DNA of 18,128 nt from an uncultured Collinsella sp. (GCA_934655755.1 CAKUHA010000021.1:1-18128), one strand, 5' to 3'. Shown: positions 1 to 6,269, counted from the first letter of the stretch. Notes: generated by a model from the sequence alone, not told the origin. Numbers and translations: made by a program.

Positions 1-53
1 TGCTTGGCCATGGACATGACCTTGCGCGCGCGATCGGTAAAACGGTCTAACAT
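1..53 (-). CDS. clpC: ATP-dependent Clp protease ATPase subunit ClpC, N-terminal fragment (runs off the window)
   Basis: Only the first 17 codons are present; the rest lies beyond position 1. They read MLDRFTDRARKVMSMAK, which closely matches the conserved start of ClpC/MecB-type Hsp100 unfoldases (usual form MFDRFTERARKVL). This is the beginning of the N-terminal repeat domain that binds adaptors and substrates. ClpC forms a hexameric ATPase that feeds unfolded proteins to the ClpP peptidase in the cytoplasm. The ATG at 51-53 is preceded at good spacing by AGAGGA on the minus strand. The gene follows the DUF2798 gene on the same strand after a 186-nt gap, so it probably has its own promoter. 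No CIRCE, HspR or CtsR operator is recognisable in that gap. Identification rests on a short but distinctive stretch. Confidence 0.8.
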   Translation of the reverse strand, partial: MLDRFTDRARKVMSMAK

Positions 54-239
54 GCTAGTTCCTCTTAGACGAGCTAGTTTTTCAAACGCAAAGCGCCGCC
101 CCGTGGCAGCGCTTTGGTCTCTTTACCCATATGGAGTATATGTTAACCGTTGGGACCTTTCCCATCCGTAGCCACGCGACAACGTCTACAAAAAAGGAAT
201 TGCTCAGGCCCGTTTGACGGTTTGGTTTTGAGTTTCTGT
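54..239 (-). promoter_or_regulatory. clpC upstream region with an 11-bp hairpin and a possible -10 box
   Basis: This 186-nt gap between the DUF2798 stop and clpC holds a hairpin at 90-115: arms 90-100 and 105-115 pair over 11 bp with one G-T wobble and a 4-nt loop. It would lie in the clpC 5' leader. On the minus strand it is followed by GCGTTTGAAAAAC, a poor U-tract, so it is a weak terminator at best. A TATACT hexamer (minus strand, 135-140) is the best -10 candidate, without a convincing -35. The rest shows nothing I recognise. Confidence 0.35.
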
Positions 240-833
240 CTAGCAGGCGGGCGCGGCGTCCATACCCTCGGCAACGTCGCCGGCGACATCGGCGGCGGGA
301 ACGCCCGGCATGTGCACGAGCTCCATATGCTGCTCATCAAAAACCGTGCCCATGGGGAAGGCACGGCGGAAGACAAAACGGGCAACCGGACCGGCAACCA
401 GGAGATTCCAAGGCAGCGCCATGACAAAGTTGCGCGGGATGTTGATAAGCCACATCATCGGCAGCATCTGCAGGTTGGCGAGCGGGCCGCCAGGCATGTG
501 GAACAGGCCCTCGCAGGCGCCGTAGAGCGACATGATGATGACCATGGGAACGACCATGCAGGAGCTGATGGCAAGCGTCATGACACGCGGCGAGCTCTTG
601 CCCGGCGTGACCAGGTACTTAAAAGCGAAACCCTTGGCGAGCGGGCTGGCAACGAACCAGTCGCAGCACATGGCAAAAACGTAGGCAACGGGGAAGCCGA
701 GCCACGCAGCGGCAATGACCTCACCATTGATGGCCCCGTGCTGCAAGGAAACGTTGTAGATGCTCATCCAGAGCACCATGCAGAAGCACATGATAAAGGT
801 GAACAGCAGGCTCTCTCGTTTGTTGATAGGCAT
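240..833 (-). CDS. DUF2798-family integral membrane protein with two duplicated transmembrane units
   Basis: A 197-residue membrane protein of unknown function. It begins MPINKRESLLFTFIMCFCMV, the typical opening of DUF2798 proteins (PF11391 by recollection). Hydrophobic spans lie at about residues 8-27, 40-65, 85-105 and 123-148. The protein looks internally duplicated. The unit with WLGFPVAYVFAMCCDWFVASPLAKGFAF (part 1 around 44-71) is echoed by WLINIPRNFVMALPWNLL then VAGPVARFVFRRAF in the second half. The C-terminal 40 residues are soluble and acidic. I chose the ATG at 831-833 because AAAGGAAC lies about 10 nt upstream; a longer reading to 914 would put the N-terminus through the terminator hairpin at 876-927 and has no ribosome site. 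No promoter room exists between that hairpin and the start, so expression probably depends on read-through. Confidence 0.75.
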   Translation of the reverse strand: MPINKRESLLFTFIMCFCMVLWMSIYNVSLQHGAINGEVIAAAWLGFPVAYVFAMCCDWFVASPLAKGFAFKYLVTPGKSSPRVMTLAISSCMVVPMVIIMSLYGACEGLFHMPGGPLANLQMLPMMWLINIPRNFVMALPWNLLVAGPVARFVFRRAFPMGTVFDEQHMELVHMPGVPAADVAGDVAEGMDAAPAC

Positions 834-875
834 GAAGGGCAGGTTCCTTTCCGTGTTGCGCCGCGGCGCCGCCAA

Positions 876-927
876 CAAAAACGGGCGGGCGAGATGGAGA
901 TCCAAGGACTTCATCTCGCCCGCCCGT
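876..927 (-). terminator. Intrinsic terminator just upstream of the DUF2798 gene; probable attenuator
   Basis: Arms at 881-896 and 912-927 form a perfect 16-bp GC-rich stem with a 15-nt loop. On the minus strand the stem is followed at once by TTTTTGTT. The hairpin ends about 44 nt before the chosen start codon of the DUF2798 gene, and the space between is GC-rich with no visible promoter. It could end transcription coming from the ThrE-type gene, or act as a conditional terminator in the DUF2798 leader. Confidence 0.8.
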
Positions 928-1079
928 GTTACGTGCGTCTGCGACTACTTATGTGGTGTCCTCACCCTAACACGAAAGGGATGCGCTTCGTAAGCGTTGA
1001 GTTTATGGAGATGTGGAGCGCGAATGCTCCGAATGATGCGTCTTTCTCCCGTCCTAGACAAATCATCGGCAGCACCCTC
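928..1079 (-). other. Candidate structured leader RNA upstream of the attenuator
   Basis: No gene is found here. Read on the minus strand the segment can fold into successive local hairpins. One pairs CCGATGAT and GTCT with AGAC and ATCATTCGG around a 12-nt loop; then come GGAGC/GCTCC, CGCTT-ACG-AAGCG and CCCT/AGGG. The string CATCTC (minus strand, 1008-1013) is complementary to GAGATG in the 5' arm of the downstream terminator, which would allow an antiterminator pairing, though only over 6 nt. I match it to no known riboswitch class. With the repeats at 1080-1219 it fills the gap between the exporter gene and the DUF2798 gene. Confidence 0.3.
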
Positions 1080-1150
1080 TAAGTTGCGGTGGAATACGGA
1101 CTGTTTTGATCTTTCAAGCGGCTTTTCAGTCCCTATTTCACCGCAACTTA
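1080..1150. repeat. Intergenic palindrome, family 1, copy A
   Basis: Arms at 1080-1102 and 1128-1150 pair over 23 positions with one G-T wobble and one C-C mismatch, around a 25-nt loop. The outer 20 nt of each arm are identical to those of the copy at 2928-2992, including the two imperfections; only the loops differ. The minus-strand arm contains AATAGGGACT. Same orientation as copy C. Confidence 0.85.
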
Positions 1151-1155
1151 CCGGT

Positions 1156-1219
1156 GGTGCAAGGGAGACAGGTTTGTTTGCACCAACTTGGTGCAAGGTA
1201 ACCTGACCCTCTTTGCACC
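1156..1219. repeat. Inverted pair of small hairpin units (REPIN-like), cluster B
   Basis: Two related units face each other: 1156-1184 on the plus strand and 1190-1219 on the minus strand. Each starts GGTGCAA and ends TTGCACC, so each can form its own 7-bp hairpin, and they can also pair with one another. The junction 1178-1196 is a perfect 9+1+9 palindrome. The loops read GGGAGACAGGTTTG and AGAGGGTCAGGTTACC. The cluster ends 2 nt from the stop codon of the exporter gene and may help end its transcript. Confidence 0.8.
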
Positions 1220-1221
1220 AA

Positions 1222-2802
1222 TTAGCTCGTGTGGCGCCAACGAGGATCGGTGAGGGTACGCGCAACGCACAGGCCCACGGGCAGAAACGCCACGATGAGG
1301 ATGGCGCGCACGAACCAGCCGAGCATGTTGACGGTATCGAAGGTGCACATGTAGTACATGGCACGGTAGAGGTACAAGCCCGGAACCATGATGACGATCG
1401 ACGGCACCGTGAGCGCGATGCGTGGGTAGGTGAGCTTAAGCTCGACCAGACTTGCCAGCAGACCCGATGCCAAGGCCCCGACAAAGGCGGCTGCCTCGGG
1501 AGCCATGCCCGCGCTTAGGCTCAAAAAAGGCAGAATCGTGGGCGCGTCAACCAAGGTAAGGCGCAGCGTGTTCGATACGGCACCGATAAGGCCGGCAGCC
1601 GCGGCCATCTTGACGGGACTGTTGAACATAACCGAGAAGCCAAACACGCCAACAAAACTCAGCACCACGCGCAGCAGCGTCAACGTCAGCGGCGAAAGTC
1701 CCAGCGGCGCAAAATCGTCCGGCGCCAGCCCCACGCACTCGGCAACCATCCAGCCCACAAGCGTAGCCATAACGGTAATCGCTACAGCATAGGAAAGGCG
1801 CTCGATACCGCTTCGCATGTCGAGTTTGGCAATATCGAGGCCCGCCGTGATGAGCGGGAACCCGGGAATCACAAACAGCATGGCACCGATATACCCCTCT
1901 TGATGCGCCATAGCTCCCGGCATGATCTGGTCGAGGCCAAGCAGCGCCAGCAGGTACGAGATACATGCGAGCGCGACACCGACTGTTAGCGCACTAAACT
2001 GGCCCAGGCCCTGCTTAAGGACATGCGAGCGAGCGAAATTGCCAACGCCCGCGCCGACAAATGCACAGGCCATCTCGATCGGGCCGCCGCCGAGCAAAAA
2101 TACGAAGGCGGCGCAGGCAAAGGCAGCCGCTAACCCTTGCTGCCACGAGGCGTAATCGGGCTTTGAACTCTCGACGGTTTTGAGCATCTCGTGGTATTCA
2201 TGCACCGTAAAGTGGCGGCCATACGTCTCGATTTCCTTTAAGAAGCTCTCCATCATCCAGATGCGATGGGTGTTGACGCCCGTAGTCGGCAGACTCACGA
2301 CCTCGTTAAAACAGTGGCCATCCTCGATGCAGGTGCATTCAAACGACAGGAGACTCAGGTCGACATGGATGGTGACACCGAGTACGGCGGCGACGCGATT
2401 CATGGTATCGCGTACACGCCAGGCACCCGTTCCGCTCGCGAGCATAAGCATGCCGGTGCGGCAGATGATGGATGATTTATCGGTAAGTGGTGCATCGACG
2501 GCAAGCTCATCGCCCGCGGTCACGATTTGGCGCCAGTCAGTTTTCATATGGAGTTCGCCAGCACGCACACCATGGCGCTGCGGGAGGATCGAAGGCCACG
2601 AGTCGGGTCGCAGCATGTTCGGTTTGTCCTTCGGCTCGTCTTTCGCCAGGTCTTCGTCCTCATTCGGCCTATCGTCCACAAGGTCAAAGGAATCGAGCGG
2701 CGCAGGATTGCGACGGTCCGCCAGCTCCTCATCCTCTTCATCAAAGAAATTGAACTGGTCGAGCATATCGTCTTCGATAGCCCGCTCGCTCGCATCATCC
2801 AT
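1222..2802 (-). CDS. ThrE-family threonine/serine exporter-like membrane protein
   Basis: 526 residues, matching the ThrE/DUF1212 family of proton-driven threonine/serine exporters (PF06738 plus the C-terminal ThrE_2 module, by recollection). Residues 1-75 are a very acidic, probably cytoplasmic extension rich in D and E. Residues 112-225 form the soluble N-terminal part, with the family signature LMLASGTGAWRVRDTMNRVA at about 119-138. Hydrophobic helices then run from about 228 to 365 and again from 385 to 515, the usual 10-helix plan, with GYIGAMLFVIPGFPLITAG between them. The ATG at 2800-2802 is preferred over an in-frame ATG at 2835 because AAGGAAGGAA lies about 10 nt before it. The gene stands alone, with paired intergenic repeats on both sides. 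Substrate is inferred from the family only. Confidence 0.85.
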   Translation of the reverse strand: MDDASERAIEDDMLDQFNFFDEEDEELADRRNPAPLDSFDLVDDRPNEDEDLAKDEPKDKPNMLRPDSWPSILPQRHGVRAGELHMKTDWRQIVTAGDELAVDAPLTDKSSIICRTGMLMLASGTGAWRVRDTMNRVAAVLGVTIHVDLSLLSFECTCIEDGHCFNEVVSLPTTGVNTHRIWMMESFLKEIETYGRHFTVHEYHEMLKTVESSKPDYASWQQGLAAAFACAAFVFLLGGGPIEMACAFVGAGVGNFARSHVLKQGLGQFSALTVGVALACISYLLALLGLDQIMPGAMAHQEGYIGAMLFVIPGFPLITAGLDIAKLDMRSGIERLSYAVAITVMATLVGWMVAECVGLAPDDFAPLGLSPLTLTLLRVVLSFVGVFGFSVMFNSPVKMAAAAGLIGAVSNTLRLTLVDAPTILPFLSLSAGMAPEAAAFVGALASGLLASLVELKLTYPRIALTVPSIVIMVPGLYLYRAMYYMCTFDTVNMLGWFVRAILIVAFLPVGLCVARTLTDPRWRHTS

Positions 2803-2927
2803 GATTGGCGCTTCCTTCCTTCTGGTCACTCCCATCGTAGACAGCAGCAGTTAAAGGAACCATAAAAGAGACGTTTGTCGTCCACGCACGAAGCTCAAGG
2901 CGGCGACCACCGTCGGACCCAAGAAAT
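2803..2927. other. Upstream region of the ThrE-type gene
   Basis: This 125-nt stretch should hold the promoter of the exporter gene. I see the ribosome binding site next to the start but no hexamer pair at good spacing. A TATGGT string on the minus strand (around 2860) is the nearest thing to a -10 box. It is the first part of a 531-nt gap up to lysS whose remainder is taken by repeats C and D and the foldback at 3194-3288. Confidence 0.3.
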
Positions 2928-2992
2928 GTTGCGGTGGAATACGGACTGTTTTGGCCTCCAAAGACGCAATTTAGTCCCTATTTCACCGCAAC
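2928..2992. repeat. Intergenic palindrome, family 1, copy C
   Basis: Second copy of the element at 1080-1150. Arms at 2928-2947 and 2973-2992 are identical to the copy A arms over 20 nt each, and the loop starts with the same GTTTTG before diverging. With copy A it brackets the ThrE-type gene as direct repeats about 1.85 kb apart. Confidence 0.85.
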
Positions 2993-2998
2993 TCAGAG

Positions 2999-3081
2999 TA
3001 GTCGTTGGGGACGTTCTTAAACGACTAGTCAAACAAGAACGTCCCCAACGACTAGTCATTTAAGAACGTCCCCAATGACTA
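2999..3081. repeat. Three-unit hairpin array with exact 27-bp period, cluster D
   Basis: Units lie at 2999-3027 (plus), 3026-3054 (minus) and 3053-3081 (minus). Each is 29 nt, starts and ends with TA, and shares that TA with its neighbour, giving a 27-bp period. The plus unit has an 8-bp stem TAGTCGTT/AACGACTA around the loop GGGGACGTTCTTA. The third unit carries matched changes in both arms (CATT/AATG instead of CGTT/AACG), so pairing is kept. The array begins 6 nt after copy C. Confidence 0.85.
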
Positions 3082-3193
3082 CTTTGGGCCGTGGCAACGC
3101 CGATGTTTTGGCAACGACAGCGAAAACCCGTCAGAGCGAGCAAGACCCCTTTGGAGCGAGATAACGCCATAGGTTGAGCATAAGCCAGCGAGC
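3082..3193. other. Intergenic stretch with no recognisable gene
   Basis: A TTG-initiated frame on the minus strand (3079-3279) would give 66 residues with TSPCLKC near the N-terminus, but it has no ribosome binding site and runs through repeat D and the foldback, so I do not call it a gene. The stretch may be part of a longer intergenic repeat; I cannot tell from one copy. Confidence 0.3.
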
Positions 3194-3288
3194 GGGTCGC
3201 ATTTGAGGCAAGGTGACGTGAAACGAAAGGGCGCTGACCTTCTGGTCGCGCCCTTGAAGTTGAACGTCAGATTGTCCAAATGCGGCCC
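3194..3288. other. Complex 95-nt foldback element between lysS and the exporter gene
   Basis: Nested pairings are visible: 3194-3205 with 3277-3288 (12 bp, one G-T wobble), 3214-3219 with 3264-3269 (TGACGT/ACGTCA), and 3227-3239 with 3244-3255 (AAGGGCGC and GACC with a bulged T, loop TTCT). Internal loops separate the stems. This is more elaborate than a terminator and has no U-tract on either strand. It could be a non-coding RNA, a folded single-strand DNA element or a degenerate mobile repeat. Confidence 0.5.
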
Positions 3289-3303
3289 GCGCAGCGTCGA
3301 GCC

Positions 3304-3330
3304 GTTACGCGGTTCGTAGAACCGCGTAAC
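3304..3330 (-). terminator. Hairpin after lysS, probable transcript end
   Basis: Arms 3304-3315 and 3319-3330 form a perfect 12-bp stem with a GTA loop, starting 3 nt after the lysS stop codon. No U-tract follows on the minus strand, so it may work as an RNA 3'-end stabiliser or an imperfect terminator. Confidence 0.5.
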
Positions 3331-3333
3331 TAA

Positions 3334-5298
3334 TTAGTACATCTTTGCGCCGGCAGGGATGGAGGCGTCGAGCTGGATCAGGTTGAGACGCTCCTCGCCC
3401 TCCTCCTCGTGGATGGCGCTGATGAGCATGCCACAGCTGGGGATACCCATCATCTTGCGCGGAGGCAGGTTGGTGATGGCGAGCAGCGTCTTGCCGACCA
3501 GGTCTTCGGGCTCATAGTAATCGTGAATGCCAGAGAGGATGGTGCGGTCGGTGCCGGTGCCGTCGTCGAGCGTAAAGTTCAGCAGCTTCTTGGACTTCTT
3601 GACGGCCTCACACGCCTTGACCTTGACGGCGCGGAAATCGCTCTTGGCGAAGGTGTCGAAATCGACGAACTCCTCAAACAGCGGCTCGATGGCAATCTTG
3701 GAGTAATCAACCGTGGGCTTGAGCGGCTTGACGAACGGGCTCGCGGCGTTGCCGGCCTCGGCAGCCTTGGCGGCGGCAGCACCGGACTGGAAGCCCTTCT
3801 CGGGCTTCATGTGCGGGAACAGCAGGACATCGCGAATGGAAGCCTGGTTGGTAAGCAGCATGACCACGCGGTCGATACCAATGCCGATGCCGCCCGCGGG
3901 AGGCATACCGTACTCGAGGGCGCGCACGTAGTCCTCGTCATACTCCATGGCCTCATCGTCGCCGCCGGCCTTCTCGGCCATCTGGGCGGCAAAGCGCTCG
4001 GCCTGGTCGACCGGGTCGTTGAGCTCGGAGAACGCATTGGCGTACTCGTGGCCGGCGATAACCAGCTCAAAGCGGTGGGTCAGGCGGGGGTCGTCCTCAA
4101 AGCGCTTGGCAAGCGGGCTGACCTCGATGGGGTAATCGCACACGAAGGTGGGGTTGACGATGGTGTCCTCGCCCAGCTCGTCGTAGATCTCGGCGATGAT
4201 CTTGCCAGCGGTCCACTCGGGCTTGATCTCCAAGCCCTTCTCGCGCGCGGCGGCGGCAAGCTCCTCGACCGGCGTATCGATGGTGACCTGCTTGCCGAGC
4301 ACGTCGGATACGATGTCGGTCATAGGACGGCTTGCCCACTCGCCGGACAGGTCGATGGTCTGGCCCTGGTACTCAATGACCTCGGGGTTGCCGATAGCCT
4401 TGTTGGCGGCCTTGATGACGCCCTGGGCGAGCGCCTTCATACCCTCGAGGTCGGAGAAGGCACGGTAGGCCTCCATCGTGGTAAACTCGGGGTTGTGGGT
4501 AAGGTCCATGCCCTCGTTGCGGAAGATGCGGCCGATCTCGAACACGCGCTCAAAACCGCCGACGATGCAGCGCTTGAGGTGCAGCTCGGTGGCAATACGC
4601 AGGTAGCACTCCTGATCGAGCGCATTGAAGTGCGTGATGAACGGCTTGGCCGTGGCGCCGCCCTGGATGGTCTGCAGGATGGGGGTCTCGACCTCCATGT
4701 AGCCGTCGGACTCCATAAAGCGGCGGAAGGTGGAGAGGATCTGCGAACGCTTGCGGAAGGTCTCGCGAACATCGTCGTTGGCAATCAGGTCGACATAGCG
4801 CTGGCGATAGCGGGTCTCCTTGTCGGAGAGGCCGTGGAACTTCTCGGGCAGCGGGCGAACGGCCTTGGACAGCAGCGTTGCGCTCTTGGGGGCAACGGAG
4901 AGCTGGCCGCGCTTGGTGCGCACGACCACACCGGTCACGCCCAGGATGTCGCCCAGGTCGAGGGCCTTGAGCGTGTTCCAGGCGGCCTCGTCCATATCGT
5001 TGATGCGGCAGAACAGCTGGATCTCGCCAGTCGCATCGCGGACGACGATGAACATGATCTTGCCCTGACCACGCTTGGCAACCACACGGCCGCCGATCTT
5101 CACGACGTCCTCGGTATCCTCACCGTCGGCAAGCTCGGCGTACTTAGCCTCGATATCGGCGACGTAGTCCTCGATCTCGGAGTGCTCGGGATACGGATTC
5201 TGGCCTGCCTCGAACAGGGAGGCGCGCTTAGCCAGGCGGGTGGCGCGCTCGTCGTTGAGCGTCGATGCCTGATCGGCGGCGTTCTGGTTCTCTGCCAT
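3334..5298 (-). CDS. lysS: Class II lysyl-tRNA synthetase with C-terminal EMAP-II/Trbp111-type tRNA-binding domain
   Basis: Charges tRNA-Lys with lysine in the cytoplasm. The 654 residues are well above the usual 490-510. Order: N-terminal OB-fold anticodon-binding domain (about 65-145), class II core (about 165-500) with motif 1 near 193-212, motif 2 FRNEGMDLTHNPEFTTMEAY at 259-278 and motif 3 GIGIGIDRVVM at 470-480. Next is an Ala/Pro-rich linker (about 505-545), then an extra OB-fold domain at about 548-654. That last domain contains DFRAVKVKACEAVKKSKKLL and NLPPRKMMGIPSCGMLISA, the signature of the dimeric tRNA-binding domain usually attached to bacterial methionyl-tRNA synthetase. The ATG at 5296-5298 has GAGGAG 7 nt upstream. 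The gene lies 78 nt after greA, with a terminator-like hairpin between them. Function is very secure; the role of the added domain is inferred. Confidence 0.97.
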   Translation of the reverse strand: MAENQNAADQASTLNDERATRLAKRASLFEAGQNPYPEHSEIEDYVADIEAKYAELADGEDTEDVVKIGGRVVAKRGQGKIMFIVVRDATGEIQLFCRINDMDEAAWNTLKALDLGDILGVTGVVVRTKRGQLSVAPKSATLLSKAVRPLPEKFHGLSDKETRYRQRYVDLIANDDVRETFRKRSQILSTFRRFMESDGYMEVETPILQTIQGGATAKPFITHFNALDQECYLRIATELHLKRCIVGGFERVFEIGRIFRNEGMDLTHNPEFTTMEAYRAFSDLEGMKALAQGVIKAANKAIGNPEVIEYQGQTIDLSGEWASRPMTDIVSDVLGKQVTIDTPVEELAAAAREKGLEIKPEWTAGKIIAEIYDELGEDTIVNPTFVCDYPIEVSPLAKRFEDDPRLTHRFELVIAGHEYANAFSELNDPVDQAERFAAQMAEKAGGDDEAMEYDEDYVRALEYGMPPAGGIGIGIDRVVMLLTNQASIRDVLLFPHMKPEKGFQSGAAAAKAAEAGNAASPFVKPLKPTVDYSKIAIEPLFEEFVDFDTFAKSDFRAVKVKACEAVKKSKKLLNFTLDDGTGTDRTILSGIHDYYEPEDLVGKTLLAITNLPPRKMMGIPSCGMLISAIHEEEGEERLNLIQLDASIPAGAKMY

Positions 5299-5315
5299 AG
5301 TTAGCTCCTCAAACT

Positions 5316-5348
5316 AAAACGCTCCCCAGGATTCGGTCCCAGGGAGCG
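5316..5348 (-). terminator. Terminator between greA and lysS (partial terminator or attenuator)
   Basis: The hairpin at 5320-5348 has a 12-bp stem (CGCTCCC/GGGAGCG plus five inner pairs, two of them wobbles) and a CCGAA loop, followed on the minus strand by TTTTAGTTT. It ends only about 18 nt before the lysS start codon, so lysS must be transcribed through it, or from a promoter hidden in the greA end. Confidence 0.7.
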
Positions 5349-5376
5349 AAAACATACCTTTACGCGGGACCGTGGT

Positions 5377-5847
5377 CTAGCGTGCAATCTTGGCGATGGT
5401 GTAGACGCGGGTCTTGCCGGAAGGCGTAACGACCTCGACGGAGTCGCCCTCGCCGTGACCGATGATGGCGTGGCCGACCGGAGACTCGTTGGAGATCTTG
5501 TGCTCGAGCGAGTTGGTCTCGGTGGTACCGACGAGCGTGACTTCCATAACCTCACCGTTGGGATCGATCAGCGAAACGGTGGAACCGATGGAGACGGTCA
5601 GATCGCCCGTGGTGGCAGCAACCTGAGCGTTGGCGAGAATAGCCTGAATCTCGGCAATGCGAGCAGCGTTCTGAGCCTGCTTGTCCTTGGCGGCGTCGTA
5701 CTCGGAGTTCTCCGAAAGGTCGCCGAACGCACGGGCTTCCTTGATGTCCTCGACGATCTCCTTGGCGTAATCGCCCTCACGCCAGGCAAGCTCCTCGACG
5801 AGCTTCTGGCGGCCCTCAGCGGTCAGTACGATCTGGCTTGCGTCCAT
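5377..5847 (-). CDS. greA: Transcription elongation factor GreA
   Basis: Binds RNA polymerase in the secondary channel and stimulates cleavage of backtracked transcripts. The 156 residues match the family length of about 158. Residues 1-75 form the coiled-coil finger with the signature EDIKEARAFGDLSENSEYDA and its acidic tip residues D and E. Residues 80-156 are the FKBP-like C-terminal domain, with SNESPVGHAIIGH. I start at the ATG at 5845-5847 (MDASQIVLT), which has GGGGAG about 8 nt upstream; the ten-residue longer form has no such site. The gene follows the tatA terminator and precedes lysS on the same strand, an arrangement of greA before lysS that also occurs in other bacteria. Confidence 0.96.
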   Translation of the reverse strand: MDASQIVLTAEGRQKLVEELAWREGDYAKEIVEDIKEARAFGDLSENSEYDAAKDKQAQNAARIAEIQAILANAQVAATTGDLTVSIGSTVSLIDPNGEVMEVTLVGTTETNSLEHKISNESPVGHAIIGHGEGDSVEVVTPSGKTRVYTIAKIAR

Positions 5848-5890
5848 ACGGATATCTCCCCAACTATGATCTAACAAATCAACTGTCTAC

Positions 5891-5929
5891 AAAACAAAAA
5901 AGACCGGCTAGCCTGCGGGCAAGCCGGTC
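5891..5929 (-). terminator. Intrinsic terminator of tatA
   Basis: Arms 5902-5909 and 5922-5929 (GACCGGCT/AGCCGGTC) with an inner GCC/GGC pair form the stem; the minus strand continues with TTTTTTGTTTTG. It lies about 25 nt after the tatA stop codon and separates tatA from greA. Confidence 0.88.
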
Positions 5930-5954
5930 AGGTGCTCACCCCAAAGGGATGGGA

Positions 5955-6224
5955 CTACTCTGCGTCCGCGTCGCCGTCCTCTGCCTTCTTTTTCTTGGCA
6001 GCAGCGAGCTTAGCCTCGAGCTCAGCGATCTCCTTGTCCTCCTCGGACTCCTCGACCACAACCTCCTCGGCCTGCTTGGACTCGCCCTTGTCACCTTCCA
6101 TACCCTCGCGGATATTCTTGACGGTGGAACCGAGCGACTTGCCGAGCTTCGGCAGGTTCTTGGGCCCAAAAATCAACAGGGCGACAATAAGGATAACTAC
6201 CCACTCAAAGCCTTTAGGGAACAT
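5955..6224 (-). CDS. tatA: Sec-independent (twin-arginine) translocase subunit TatA
   Basis: Pore-forming subunit of the Tat pathway, which exports folded proteins across the cytoplasmic membrane. The 89 residues show the TatA plan: one N-terminal transmembrane helix (WVVILIVALLI, about 8-18), the FGPKNLPKLGKSLG hinge and amphipathic helix (about 19-40), then a highly charged tail ending in a lysine stretch and DGDADAE. The ATG at 6222-6224 is preceded by GGGAGGA at 6 nt, which decides against longer frames that run into the tRNA. It stands as a single gene here between its own terminator and that of tRNA-Pro; no tatC is in the window. TatB or a TatA paralogue (TatE) cannot be excluded by sequence alone, but a glutamate-free N-terminus and the FGP-KLG motif fit TatA. 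Confidence 0.92.
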   Translation of the reverse strand: MFPKGFEWVVILIVALLIFGPKNLPKLGKSLGSTVKNIREGMEGDKGESKQAEEVVVEESEEDKEIAELEAKLAAAKKKKAEDGDADAE

Positions 6225-6263
6225 GTACTTTCCTCCCGGAATCAATGCAAACAAGCTCGATGG

Positions 6264-6269
6264 ATTATA
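6264..6269 (-). promoter_or_regulatory. tatA: Candidate -10 box for tatA
   Basis: A perfect TATAAT on the minus strand, 40 nt upstream of the tatA start and just downstream of the tRNA-Pro terminator. No clear -35 hexamer is found at 16-18 nt. Confidence 0.45.

Noticed and set aside
54..239. CIRCE, HspR or CtsR operator ahead of clpC
   Set aside because: No TTAGCACTC/GAGTGCTAA, CTTGAGT/ACTCAAG or tandem GGTCAAA heptads are present.
928..1079. Guanidine-I, fluoride or SAM riboswitch
   Set aside because: A few short strings look alike, but the conserved cores of these classes are missing.
150..1082. 310-residue open frame on the plus strand across the DUF2798 gene
   Set aside because: His/Arg-rich product, antisense to a membrane protein, crossing a terminator and an intergenic repeat edge.
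2999..3081. CRISPR array
   Set aside because: The units are themselves palindromic, abut with a shared TA and have no unique spacers; no cas genes are present.
3079..3279. 66-residue minus-strand frame after lysS
   Set aside because: TTG start without ribosome site, runs through the foldback and into repeat D; nothing supports translation.
3409..5304. 631-residue open frame on the plus strand opposite lysS
   Set aside because: Low-complexity product rich in G, L, V and D, lying wholly antisense to a clear lysS; an effect of GC-rich codon use.
5848..5892. Promoter for greA (TTGTAG and CATAGT, 18 nt apart)
   Set aside because: The implied transcription start would fall inside the ribosome binding site.
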